A stretch of 64,000 bases of DNA from Streptococcus cristatus ATCC 51100. Lineage in GTDB: Bacteria > Bacillota > Bacilli > Lactobacillales > Streptococcaceae. A model generated the notes under the pieces. That model ran no database searches, was not told the origin of the DNA, and saw nothing but the letters and a program-made list of their open reading frames with translations. This document shows positions 19,581 to 27,562 of the stretch, piece by piece. The stretch covers positions 1,240,001-1,304,000 of the forward strand of contig NZ_CP050133.1 of the NCBI RefSeq assembly GCF_011612585.1, read 5' to 3'. A program made the translations under genes and the position numbers. The stretch's first letter is position 1. Every line of letters begins with the position of its first letter.

Positions 19581-19604
19581 TAGTTTTATCCATTTTCCTA
19601 GACA

Positions 19605-19630
19605 AAAAAGCCCTCAGTTTAAACCGAGGA
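19605..19630 (-). terminator. metK terminator
   Basis: Minus-strand TCCTCGGTTT-AAACTGAGGG hairpin followed by CTTTTTTG, 9 bp after the metK stop. Confidence 0.8.
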
Positions 19631-19638
19631 CTACTATT

Positions 19639-20829
19639 TTATTGCAAAGCCGCTTGGAGCGCAGCTGCCTTGTCTGTGCGTTCCCAAGGAAGATCGATGT
19701 CTGTTCGACCCATATGACCATAAGCAGCTGTTTGGCGATAAATTGGGCGTTTCAAATCCAACATTTGGATAATACCTGCTGGACGCAAATCAAAGAGTTG
19801 GCGGACAGCATTCTGAAGTCTGCTTTCAGAAACTACGCCGGTTCCAAAAGTATCAATGCGGACTGAAACGGGCTGAGCTACCCCAATAGCATAGGCCAAC
19901 TGCACTTCTACTTTTTTAGCCAAACCAGCAGCTACGATATTTTTAGCGATATAACGAGCCGCATAAGACGCAGAACGATCGACCTTGGTTGCATCCTTAC
20001 CAGAGAAGGCGCCACCTCCATGGCGAGAATAACCACCATAGGTATCCACAATAATCTTACGTCCTGTCAAGCCAGAGTCTCCTTGAGGACCACCGATAAC
20101 AAAACGACCAGTAGGATTGATAAAGACCTTGGTCTGACCATCCAAATATTCGCTTGGAATCACTTGAGCAATGACCTTTTGGATAACATCCTGATGAATC
20201 TGTTCATTGCTGACTTCAGGATCATGCTGAGTAGAAATAACTACCGTATCTACACGAATTGGGCGATCATTTTCATCGTATTCTACCGTAACCTGAGACT
20301 TGGCATCTGGTCGCAGATAAGACAATTCACCTGATTTGCGCAGTTCTGCCAAACGACGCACCAGTTTGTGACTGAGAGAAATAGGCAATGGCATGAGCTC
20401 TGGTGTTTCATCCACCGCAAAACCAAACATAAGGCCTTGGTCACCAGCTCCAATCAAATCCAACGGATCTTTTTGAGCATTTCCTCGAACCTCAAATGCT
20501 TCATTGACCCCTTGAGCAATATCTGGCGACTGCTCCACCAAAGATGGATGGACGCCTACTGTCTCTGCAGAAAAGCCATACTCTGTATTGGTGTAGCCAA
20601 TCTCTGCAATGGTATCACGAACCACCCGATTGATATCTACATAGGCTGTAGTCGAAATTTCTCCAAAAACATGGACGGAGCCTGTATAAACAGCGGTTTC
20701 AGCTGCAACATGAGCCTCTGGATCCTGAGCCAAAATAGCATCCAAAATAGCATCGGAAATTTGGTCTGCAATCTTATCGGGATGTCCCTCCGATACAGAT
20801 TCAGACGTAAAAAGTTTACGTTCTGACAT
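19639..20829 (-). CDS. metK: S-adenosylmethionine synthetase
   Basis: A 396-residue enzyme forming SAM from ATP and methionine. [18 protein letters not shown] is the N-terminal signature. [12 protein letters not shown] (ATP binding) and [16 protein letters not shown] (the phosphate loop) are intact. The ribosome site is AAGGGGGGA, 10 nt before the ATG. The leader is long (about 250 nt) and structured. I could not match it to a SAM riboswitch I know, although S_MK (SAM-III) leaders are common on metK in this order. Confidence 0.97.
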   Translation of the reverse strand: MSERKLFTSESVSEGHPDKIADQISDAILDAILAQDPEAHVAAETAVYTGSVHVFGEISTTAYVDINRVVRDTIAEIGYTNTEYGFSAETVGVHPSLVEQSPDIAQGVNEAFEVRGNAQKDPLDLIGAGDQGLMFGFAVDETPELMPLPISLSHKLVRRLAELRKSGELSYLRPDAKSQVTVEYDENDRPIRVDTVVISTQHDPEVSNEQIHQDVIQKVIAQVIPSEYLDGQTKVFINPTGRFVIGGPQGDSGLTGRKIIVDTYGGYSRHGGGAFSGKDATKVDRSASYAARYIAKNIVAAGLAKKVEVQLAYAIGVAQPVSVRIDTFGTGVVSESRLQNAVRQLFDLRPAGIIQMLDLKRPIYRQTAAYGHMGRTDIDLPWERTDKAAALQAALQ

Positions 20830-21078
20830 AGAAATGTCCCCCCTTAAAAAATATTAAACAAGTAAACAAACTCCAAAATAATTTAAAATCATCTCGCCCA
20901 CGAGTTACGAAGCAAAAGAAATAAAAACGATGCCTTTATTTCTGAAGCTAGTAAGGCGCATAGGGTGACCGCTGCATAGCTGCAACCGTTGAATGACGAG
21001 TGACTTTGGAGCCGTCATTGTTTGCGAGTTACAAAGTACTGATAGAAGTTTCCTACCATCTTATCGGGACTATATAAC
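20830..21078 (-). promoter_or_regulatory. Long structured 5' leader of metK, class unresolved
   Basis: Between the predicted start site (about 21078) and the gene lie several inverted repeats on the minus strand: GATGGTAG.../...CTTCTATC, AATGACG...CGTCATT, AGAAATAAA...TTTTTATTTCT, and CTCG-TGGG-CGAG. GTAACTCG occurs twice (at each end of the structured part). There is no intrinsic terminator before the ATG, so any control would be translational or the region may be a mobile intergenic repeat. Confidence 0.5.
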
Positions 21079-21084
21079 CCCTCC

Positions 21085-21093
21085 ATTATATCA
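21085..21093 (-). promoter_or_regulatory. Extended -10 promoter of metK
   Basis: TG-A-TATAAT on the minus strand; the -35 (CAGCAT at 17 bp) is weak. Confidence 0.6.
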
Positions 21094-21124
21094 TGATTTT
21101 TAGAATTATGCTGAATCATTTTCA

Positions 21125-21155
21125 AAAGAAAAGTTATAGTTCAAAACTATAACTT
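21125..21155 (-). terminator. Terminator after comEB
   Basis: AAGTTATAGT (21131-21140) with ACTATAACTT (21146-21155), and a minus-strand tail of TTCTTTTG. Confidence 0.75.
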
Positions 21156-21212
21156 TATCATTTAGATTTATTCGATCTAAGCGGATTATTAGTGCTAAAT
21201 ATTTCAAGCAAA

Positions 21213-21683
21213 CTATACCAACTCTGTCTGAGCAATGGCTTCTTTCACATCTTCCAGTGGCAAATGCACCAGTTCCACTTCTTTCTCCCTGTAAAGATAC
21301 TGAGCATAGTCATCTATCCGATATTGGTTGATGTAAACCACCCGCTTGCAGCCGACCTGAAGAAGTTGCTTGGTACAGTTTAAACAGGGAAAATGAGTCA
21401 CATAAGCCGTAAATCCCTTGGGAACGCCTCTCTCAGCTCCCTGCAAGATAGCATTGACCTCTGCATGCAAGGTTCGCACGCAATGACCATCGATGAGCAA
21501 ACACTCATGATCAATACAGTGCTCTGTTCCTGAAACAGAGCCATTGTAGCCGGTCGATATAACCTTATTGTCCTTGACTAAGACCGCTCCGACCTTGGCG
21601 CGCTTACAGGTCGAACGATTGGCAATCAAAAGAGCCTGTGCTGCAAAATATTCATCCCAAGCTAACCGATTTAACATCATCAT
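21213..21683 (-). CDS. comEB: dCMP deaminase / ComE operon protein 2
   Basis: A 156-residue zinc-dependent cytidine deaminase-fold enzyme. The zinc site is HAEVNAILQ plus PCLNCTKQ. NRSTCKRAKVGAVLVKDNKVISTGYNGS is the substrate-binding part of dCMP deaminases. It supplies dUMP for thymidylate synthesis. GGAGG lies 5 nt before the first of three consecutive ATG codons, which fixes the start at 21683. The gene stands alone with its own TATAAT upstream and a terminator downstream. Confidence 0.92.
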   Translation of the reverse strand: MMMLNRLAWDEYFAAQALLIANRSTCKRAKVGAVLVKDNKVISTGYNGSVSGTEHCIDHECLLIDGHCVRTLHAEVNAILQGAERGVPKGFTAYVTHFPCLNCTKQLLQVGCKRVVYINQYRIDDYAQYLYREKEVELVHLPLEDVKEAIAQTELV

Positions 21684-21740
21684 TCAGTCCTCCATCCATT
21701 CTCACTATATTATACTAAAACACTTGGAGATTGTCATCCT

Positions 21741-21776
21741 GACAAGAAAAAAGTTGAAACAATGTTTCAACTTTTT
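21741..21776 (-). terminator. Terminator of the infC-rpmI-rplT operon
   Basis: A 14-bp perfect stem, AAAAAGTTGAAACA (21748-21761) with its complement (21763-21776), followed by TTTTTTCTTG on the minus strand. Confidence 0.88.
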
Positions 21777-21782
21777 GTATTC

Positions 21783-22142
21783 TTATTTAGCAAGTTTAGC
21801 CTTAGCTGCATCTGCAAGAGCTGTGAAAGCTGCTGCATCGTTAACAGCCAAGTCAGCAAGCATTTTACGGTTCACTTCGATCTCAGCCAATTTCAAACCA
21901 TGCATCAATTGTGAGTATGAAAGTCCGTTCAAACGAGCTGCCGCATTGATACGAGTGATCCACAATTTACGGAAGTCACGTTTTTTCTGACGACGGTCAC
22001 GGTATGCATAGTAGTAAGAGTTCATTACTTGCTCTTTTGCAGTACGGAACAAGATGTGTTTTGCTCCATAGTAACCTTTAGCTAATTTTAAAATACGTTT
22101 ACGACGTTTGCGTGATACAACGCCACCTTTAACACGTGCCAT
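21783..22142 (-). CDS. rplT: 50S ribosomal protein L20
   Basis: A 119-residue basic protein with the L20 start [20 protein letters not shown] and [20 protein letters not shown]. It binds 23S rRNA early in assembly and represses its own operon in many bacteria through the infC leader. Third gene of infC-rpmI-rplT. Confidence 0.98.
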   Translation of the reverse strand: MARVKGGVVSRKRRKRILKLAKGYYGAKHILFRTAKEQVMNSYYYAYRDRRQKKRDFRKLWITRINAAARLNGLSYSQLMHGLKLAEIEVNRKMLADLAVNDAAAFTALADAAKAKLAK

Positions 22143-22187
22143 GTTTTATTTCCTCCAATATTTCCTAGATAATTGTTACAAAATCTC

Positions 22188-22388
22188 TTATTTAAGACCT
22201 GTAAGCATTGCTTTGATACGTTTGAAATCTCCTGCATGCACCATAGATGCTTTACGAAGATGACGACGTTGTTTCTTAGTTTTTCCGTGGAAACGGTGAG
22301 AAGTGTAAGCACGGAAACGCTTCAAGCCACCAGAACCTGTACGTTTGAAACGTTTAGCTGATGCGCGGTGTGTTTTTTGTTTTGGCAT
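22188..22388 (-). CDS. rpmI: 50S ribosomal protein L35
   Basis: A 66-residue basic protein, [20 protein letters not shown], the standard L35 start. It is encoded between infC and rplT with AAAGGAG before the ATG. Confidence 0.98.
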   Translation of the reverse strand: MPKQKTHRASAKRFKRTGSGGLKRFRAYTSHRFHGKTKKQRRHLRKASMVHAGDFKRIKAMLTGLK

Positions 22389-22421
22389 GATAAAATCTCC
22401 TTTTTCTAACTTTTTGACAGT

Positions 22422-22952
22422 TTATTTTTTGTCACTAATCGGTGCCATTTGCATGAACATTTGACGTCCATCCATCTTAGGCTTTTGCTCAATGATTGCA
22501 ACATCTTGAGTTGCTTCAGCAAAGTCTGCCAAGACCTTAGCTCCAATTTCTTTATGGGTAATCATCCGTCCTTTAAAGCGAATGGATACCTTAACTTTGT
22601 TTCCTTTTTCAAGGAACTTGCGTGCGTTACGAAGTTTTGTATCAAAATCCCCCTTATCAATGGTAGGACTGAGACGTACTTCTTTCACAGTGACAACGCT
22701 TTGTTTTTTACGTTGTTCTTTCTGCTTTTTCTGATACTCAAACTTGAACTTACCATAGTCCATAATTTTAGCAACAGGTGGTTTAGCTTGTGGCTGAATC
22801 AGGACCAAATCGACATTTGCTTCATCCGCAAGAGATTGCGCTTCGCTAAGCGGTTTAATACCTAATTGTTCGCCGTCAAGACCGATCAACCGAACTTCAC
22901 GCACACGAATTTCATCATTGATGAATAAGTCTTGTTTTGCTATGGTTTTCAC
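22422..22952 (-). CDS. infC: Translation initiation factor IF-3
   Basis: A 176-residue two-domain factor: N-domain [21 protein letters not shown], a lysine-rich linker ([12 protein letters not shown]), and C-domain [21 protein letters not shown]. It binds the 30S subunit and checks start-codon pairing. The ATG start with AGAGGTG 8 nt upstream is ordinary; the rare AUU/AUC start seen in other infC genes is not needed here. A long leader with an attenuator precedes it. Confidence 0.97.
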   Translation of the reverse strand: MKTIAKQDLFINDEIRVREVRLIGLDGEQLGIKPLSEAQSLADEANVDLVLIQPQAKPPVAKIMDYGKFKFEYQKKQKEQRKKQSVVTVKEVRLSPTIDKGDFDTKLRNARKFLEKGNKVKVSIRFKGRMITHKEIGAKVLADFAEATQDVAIIEQKPKMDGRQMFMQMAPISDKK

Positions 22953-23101
22953 CTCTTTTTTTATTTTTCGAGAAAAACAAGTGCGGACCTGCTAACGCAA
23001 ACCCGCACTACATGATAGTATTTCATTACTGAAACTGAATCCTGTAGAGCCAGACAACGTTAGTCGCAAGGCGAGAAGTTCTCACTTCTGCTTTTCTCAA
23101 C
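22953..23101 (-). promoter_or_regulatory. L20-type autoregulatory leader with attenuator upstream of infC
   Basis: About 150 nt lies between the start site and infC. Near its end, GTGCGG (22981-22986) and CCGCAC (23003-23008) form a hairpin followed on the minus strand by TTGTTTTTCTC, an intrinsic terminator inside the leader. A 5' hairpin GAGAAAAGCAGAAG.../...CTTCTC lies further upstream. This is the usual position and layout of the Firmicutes L20 leader. Confidence 0.7.
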
Positions 23102-23107
23102 TCTACT

Positions 23108-23136
23108 ATCATACCAAGTTTCTTTTTATTTGTCAA
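23108..23136 (-). promoter_or_regulatory. Strong promoter of the infC operon
   Basis: TTGACA (23136-23131), 17-bp spacer, TATGAT (23113-23108). The -35 box lies inside the last codons of cmk. Confidence 0.88.
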
Positions 23137-23803
23137 TAATTTTTTTCGCTTTTTCTTCAATAAATTTGACAACTTCTGCAATTCCAATGCCAGTCGTATC
23201 AAAATGAATGGAGTCAGCCGCTGGTTTCAAAGGTGATACTTCACGATGACTGTCCTTGTAGTCCCGCTCCGCTATTTCTTTTTTTAGAGTTTCCAAATCA
23301 GCTGGAATCCCTTTTTCAAGATTTTCTTTGTAGCGGCGTTCTGCTCTTTCCTCAACTGAAGCCACTAGAAAAATCTTCAACTCTGCATCTGGCAAGACGA
23401 CCGTTCCAATATCACGGCCATCCATGACGATGCCGCCCTGTGCAGCAATCAACTGCTGCAAATGAACCAATTTTTCACGCACTTCCGGGATAGCTGATAC
23501 CCACGACGCATTATTGGTTACTTCATTTTCTCGAATCGGATGAGTAACATCGACATCCCCTACAAACACTAGCTGCTCACCATTCTCCGAACGACCAAAA
23601 CTAATCGAATAAGTCTCGAGCAAAGCTACGATCTCATCTACATCATTTTCAGTCAAATGATTTTGTAAAGCTAGGTAAGTGGCTGCACGGTACATGGCAC
23701 CCGTATCCAAATAGGTATAATTAAAATCTTTGGCAATAATCTTTGCAACAGTGGATTTTCCACTTGACGCAGGTCCATCAATCGCAATCTGAATCTGTTT
23801 CAT
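23126..23803 (-). CDS. cmk: Cytidylate kinase
   Basis: A 225-residue P-loop NMP kinase: [19 protein letters not shown], the [10 protein letters not shown] nucleotide-binding motif, and [27 protein letters not shown]. It phosphorylates CMP and dCMP. The gene follows the LysM-protein gene by 9 bp and its end contains the infC -35. Confidence 0.96.
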   Translation of the reverse strand: MKQIQIAIDGPASSGKSTVAKIIAKDFNYTYLDTGAMYRAATYLALQNHLTENDVDEIVALLETYSISFGRSENGEQLVFVGDVDVTHPIRENEVTNNASWVSAIPEVREKLVHLQQLIAAQGGIVMDGRDIGTVVLPDAELKIFLVASVEERAERRYKENLEKGIPADLETLKKEIAERDYKDSHREVSPLKPAADSIHFDTTGIGIAEVVKFIEEKAKKIIDK

Positions 23804-23812
23804 AACCCGCTC

Positions 23813-24271
23813 CTACTGAATCTTAACAATATCACCTGGGTTGGCATACCAAGAACCAGTAGACATGTGCGACGGATTTAATTGCTCCAATTTTGCAATA
23901 GAGATACCTGCACGCGCTGCAATCGCAGCCTCTCCTTCACCAGGCTGAACAGTCAAAGTACCTTCTGAAGACTGAGTTGGCTTTTCTTCTGATTCACTTG
24001 GTTGTTCTGATGGAGCTGGTTGTTCCGCGCTGCTACTTGAAGATGCAGCTGCATTAGAAGTGCCATAAAATCCATCCATAACAGTCTTTTTATTACTTCC
24101 ACCAGTAGATAGATAGGCGAAAAAGAGTGCCATAGCAATGACCATCACCAGAAAAATAGCCGCTAATATGGTCAGCCAGCGATCAACTCGACTCGCCTGA
24201 CTTTTCTTTCTGCGATTCAATTTCTCTGCTCCATTATCATATACATCTGCTTCCCATGGTTCTTTTTCCAT
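23813..24271 (-). CDS. Membrane-anchored LysM protein (SAG1386/EF1546 family)
   Basis: A 152-residue protein with a basic cytoplasmic N-terminus (about 1-33), one membrane segment (about 34-53), a Ser/Gln/Glu/Pro-rich linker (about 70-105) and a C-terminal LysM domain (about 108-152, TVQPGEGEAAIAARAGISIAKLEQLNP). It should sit in the membrane with the LysM facing peptidoglycan. Its enzymatic role, if any, is unknown. It is encoded ahead of cmk and starts after AAGGAGG. Confidence 0.85.
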   Translation of the reverse strand: MEKEPWEADVYDNGAEKLNRRKKSQASRVDRWLTILAAIFLVMVIAMALFFAYLSTGGSNKKTVMDGFYGTSNAAASSSSSAEQPAPSEQPSESEEKPTQSSEGTLTVQPGEGEAAIAARAGISIAKLEQLNPSHMSTGSWYANPGDIVKIQ

Positions 24272-24281
24272 GACTTCCTCC

Positions 24282-24310
24282 TTGAGTTTTTCTAAAAATC
24301 TTATTACAAT
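24282..24310 (+). promoter_or_regulatory. Promoter of the ferredoxin gene
   Basis: TTGAGT (24282-24287), 17-bp spacer, TACAAT (24305-24310). The predicted start is about 24317, the A of the second in-frame ATG. Confidence 0.7.
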
Positions 24311-24316
24311 ATGAGT

Positions 24317-24514
24317 ATGAAAGTTACACTCATTCCCGAACGTTGCATTGCTTGCGGACTCTGCCAGACCTACTCAGATCTCTTTGATTATCACGATAAT
24401 GGCATTGTCAAATTTTATCAAGACGACCATCTCTTAGAAAAAGAGGTTGATAGTCAGCCTGAGATTCTCGAGGCTATTAAAAACTGTCCAACCCGAGCTC
24501 TGCTAAAAGACTAA
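24317..24514 (+). CDS. Single-cluster [4Fe-4S] ferredoxin
   Basis: A small acidic protein with CIACGLC near the N-terminus (residues 10-16) and a distal CP motif (NCPTRAL), four cysteines in all, enough for a single [4Fe-4S] cluster. The partner enzyme is not shown by context. Two in-frame ATGs exist (24311, 24317). The first lies directly after the -10, so the second (MKVTLIPERC, 65 residues) is the probable start, without a Shine-Dalgarno. It is divergent from the LysM gene and convergent with ebsA, with a 4-bp overlap of the ends. Confidence 0.88.
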   Translation: MKVTLIPERCIACGLCQTYSDLFDYHDNGIVKFYQDDHLLEKEVDSQPEILEAIKNCPTRALLKD

Positions 24515-24999
24515 TTTTTCTTAGATTGGTCACCATAGTAGACCTCGAAATAATCTAGAAGAGTCAGATTGTCTACTAATTCCACTTCGCCTTTAAAATG
24601 CTCATTTAAAGCTAGGGCGTTGACAAAATATTTTTTTGGCCACTTCCGCATACAGAAGGTCCTGCTACGACTCTTCCCTGTAAAATGAAGGGTGATAGAC
24701 GTTTTTGTTACTTCTAGCTTCTCAATCGTTGAAATGTCAATCTTGATTGGCGTGAAAGGATTTGCCGTAATAATGCGCAAAATACCGTCATCATAAATCG
24801 TGAAATATCTATGCACACCGATAGCCAGTAAGACCATGAACAAAAAGAATGAAAAGAGGACAAGAGTCGGAACGCTGGAACTTTCGTACATCAAGGCCAG
24901 TCCTATAAAAATCGGAATGACTGACAAAGACCAATAAATCACCAACACCGACATTTCTGGTTGCCAATGATAGCGGACTTTCCCAAAAATCTTTATCAT
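24511..24999 (-). CDS. ebsA: EbsA-family membrane protein
   Basis: A 162-residue protein with two membrane segments (about 19-39 and 45-65) and a soluble C-terminal half (YFTIYDDGILRIITANPFTP...). It resembles the EbsA family, first described near enterococcal pheromone-responsive cell-surface genes; its molecular role is uncertain. The ribosome site is AAGGGGGTG. It sits at the end of the rhamnan locus, beyond the terminator of the gacH-like gene. Confidence 0.65.
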   Translation of the reverse strand: MIKIFGKVRYHWQPEMSVLVIYWSLSVIPIFIGLALMYESSSVPTLVLFSFFLFMVLLAIGVHRYFTIYDDGILRIITANPFTPIKIDISTIEKLEVTKTSITLHFTGKSRSRTFCMRKWPKKYFVNALALNEHFKGEVELVDNLTLLDYFEVYYGDQSKKN

Positions 25000-25037
25000 A
25001 TCTTCACCCCCTTACTACTAGTTTAGCATAAAATAAT

Positions 25038-25071
25038 AAAAAATAGAATTGGTAAACCTATTCTATTTTTT
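25038..25071 (-). terminator. Terminator of the rgpABCDF-gacH operon
   Basis: AAAAAATAGAAT (25038-25049) with ATTCTATTTTTT (25060-25071), followed on the minus strand by TATTATTTTATG. It overlaps the stop codon of the last gene. Confidence 0.8.
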
Positions 25072-27559
25072 ATTTTGCTGGTACAGCAAAGAAATCCTTC
25101 GAAAGATATCCTTTTCCACCAACCATATCATACTCGATCAATTTCAAATCATCTGCAATTTCCTGAGCTGATGAATCCAGTGCTTTCTTGTCCACACTGG
25201 CTTTATGGAGAACCTCAGTCAATAAAGCGTAGTAAGGAGATACTTTCGAATTGGTCTGCTCAAGTAGTAGGGCTGAAAAATCACTAGAATTAACCAAAGG
25301 ATAGTTCAACTTAGGTGTCTCATAATTGCTCCAGATAAAGTAATCGGTCAAATATTGATTTTCGGGATGATCCTTAAAAGCTGATTGAGGATATAGACCT
25401 GGCAAGTGATCACCATAAAAAACTACTGTTATCTTTTTATCAATTTTAGAAAGCTTATCTAGAAACTCCTTGGTCGCATTGTCTGTGTGGTAGAGCATCC
25501 TTACATAGCTGGATAAGGATTTATTTCCTGCCTCCGTGAAACCTGAGTAACTAGCAGACATGTAAATCGGATTAACTTCCGTCCAAGGCATGTGGTTTTG
25601 CATCGTCATAACTGAGAAAAATTGACTTTGGTCTGTTTTTAGACGGTCTAAGACTTGAGTATAGGTTGTTTTATCACTATAGTTTCCACCAATATGATCT
25701 CCCTGTAATCCTTGAGTTCCATAATGAATAAAGGTATCGTATCCCAGATCTTTGTAAATGATATTTCTGGAATAATTACTTGGTGAAGCTAAATGAATCA
25801 CTGTACGATTTTGAGAAGAATAGGAATCACTGATTGCCGGAAGCTTGTTCATCTTTGGTACAACTTCTGTATAAATGACAGAGACAGAGGGTGATAGATT
25901 ATAAAACGGTAAACCAGTCAGCGTTTGGAACTCCATATTTGCAGTTCCACCACCATAGCCATCTGATTGCATCAACCCACTGGTAGTCTTAGACATGATT
26001 TCCTGAATATTTGGAATCGGATTTTGTGACATAGATACACCAGAAATCCGTGCTGGATCAGAAAAGCTCTCACTAAGAACATAAATGACCGTCTGTTCTT
26101 CTATTTTCTGCTTACGTTCCTGATTGATAGAATCAGCTAGTGCCCCATATTTCTTTTCTAATTCTTGAATTTTTTCTTTAGAATATCCCGCTGGCTGAAT
26201 CATAGGCTTATCAGATAATTGAGTAAACCAAACAAAAGAAACCGACCGCATTTGCGAATTAACTGTATTACCAAACCAAGTCAAATCATGATAATTATTC
26301 AAAATGGACACAACTGGAATATTGTCAGCAACTTTACCATTCTCTTTCGAAGAGAATATCTGTAAAACACCTAAGAAAAAAATAATAGGAAAAATCAGTG
26401 AAATAAGTTGAATTTTTACCATGGTGATTATTTTTCCAGGTAAAATTTTCCTACGGAAAAACCAATAGAAAAGACCAATAGCTACCACACTAGCAATCGC
26501 GTAGATTCCATAGTTACCACCAAGAAAATCAAATAAAAGCTTAGGATCTTTTAGCCAGCTGATATCACTTGGCAAAATTGGCTCTTGTCGATATTGAAAT
26601 TTCAAGCTGCTGGCAATTGTTGAACTAACACCTATCACCAATATGATAATTGTAGGTAGAAAAATTTGATTAAAAGCAAGATAGATAAAAATAAATAGTG
26701 CAAAAAAGACTGCTATCTGAAAGAGACTTGCCCCAGTAAATAAATGAAGTTCTAACACAGAAACATCCGCTCGAATACTATTTTGGATAGTGTAGTTAAA
26801 GATAACAGAAAAAGCTGCGCTACTTAAGACTGCGACTGAAAGGCTTCCTTTATTTCTCGAAATATCTATCAAACCCTTTACCGCTAAAAAGCTAGGAATC
26901 GAAAATAAGAAAAAGAGTAAAATAATAAAACCAATTAACTTAAAAATCGAATCCTGAGAAATTGCAAAGCCGCTATCTGAAAGATAATTCATCAACAAAC
27001 TCTGTTGCTGAAAAATAGCGGTCATCTTACTATCTGTTAGCGATAAGAGAAGAAAAGATTGGGACAAGAAAAGTATCTCTAGAAAACCAATATTAAATTC
27101 ATCAACAGTTAGAAAGCTTTGGGAATGATATTTTTGCAGAGAAGAAAAGCGGTTTATGAGATAAGCAAATAAAAATATCAGCAATAAGTAAGGTAAACCG
27201 TTAACTTCTACAAAGTGATTACTGAAAAGATTCTCTGCTTTAAAATCAAAATCATTCACATGCTGCGTCACCGTCAGCAAATAAGAAAACAGGGCGTAGA
27301 TTCCATAAATGAGAAAAGACCAAACTAATAATTTTCGATTTAGCAGTTTGGCAACAATCTGACCTACACCAAATAAAACCGCTATTAAAATGAGAAAAAC
27401 CAAACCGAGGCTGACATAATTGTCTAACCTCTTATTTACTTGAAATAAGAATAACGTCGCAACAGCTATGGTATCCAAAACTAAAAAACTAATAAGCAAA
27501 TAGGAAATCTGCTTATAATAATTGACTAAAAATTTCATTATTCTTTCTACAGAAACCAT
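25070..27559 (-). CDS. GacH-like glycerol-phosphate transferase of the cell-wall polysaccharide
   Basis: An 829-residue protein: about 12 membrane segments in the first 410 residues, then an extracellular sulfatase/LtaS-type domain with YVLSESFSDP, the DGYGGGTANMEFQTLTGLPF segment carrying the probable nucleophile Thr, and FYGDHLPGLYP as a metal site. Size, topology and place at the end of the rgp operon match GacH of S. pyogenes and SccH of S. mutans, which add glycerol phosphate to side-chain GlcNAc of the rhamnan. The substrate is inferred from that. It starts 4 bp after rgpF; the Met at residue 8 is an alternative start. Confidence 0.85.
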   Translation of the reverse strand: MVSVERIMKFLVNYYKQISYLLISFLVLDTIAVATLFLFQVNKRLDNYVSLGLVFLILIAVLFGVGQIVAKLLNRKLLVWSFLIYGIYALFSYLLTVTQHVNDFDFKAENLFSNHFVEVNGLPYLLLIFLFAYLINRFSSLQKYHSQSFLTVDEFNIGFLEILFLSQSFLLLSLTDSKMTAIFQQQSLLMNYLSDSGFAISQDSIFKLIGFIILLFFLFSIPSFLAVKGLIDISRNKGSLSVAVLSSAAFSVIFNYTIQNSIRADVSVLELHLFTGASLFQIAVFFALFIFIYLAFNQIFLPTIIILVIGVSSTIASSLKFQYRQEPILPSDISWLKDPKLLFDFLGGNYGIYAIASVVAIGLFYWFFRRKILPGKIITMVKIQLISLIFPIIFFLGVLQIFSSKENGKVADNIPVVSILNNYHDLTWFGNTVNSQMRSVSFVWFTQLSDKPMIQPAGYSKEKIQELEKKYGALADSINQERKQKIEEQTVIYVLSESFSDPARISGVSMSQNPIPNIQEIMSKTTSGLMQSDGYGGGTANMEFQTLTGLPFYNLSPSVSVIYTEVVPKMNKLPAISDSYSSQNRTVIHLASPSNYSRNIIYKDLGYDTFIHYGTQGLQGDHIGGNYSDKTTYTQVLDRLKTDQSQFFSVMTMQNHMPWTEVNPIYMSASYSGFTEAGNKSLSSYVRMLYHTDNATKEFLDKLSKIDKKITVVFYGDHLPGLYPQSAFKDHPENQYLTDYFIWSNYETPKLNYPLVNSSDFSALLLEQTNSKVSPYYALLTEVLHKASVDKKALDSSAQEIADDLKLIEYDMVGGKGYLSKDFFAVPAK

Positions 27560-27562
27560 TAT

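Noticed and set aside
20830..20900. S_MK (SAM-III) riboswitch before metK
   Set aside because: The ribosome site GGGGGG fits, but I could not find the paired anti-Shine-Dalgarno and core with confidence. Left as an unresolved leader.
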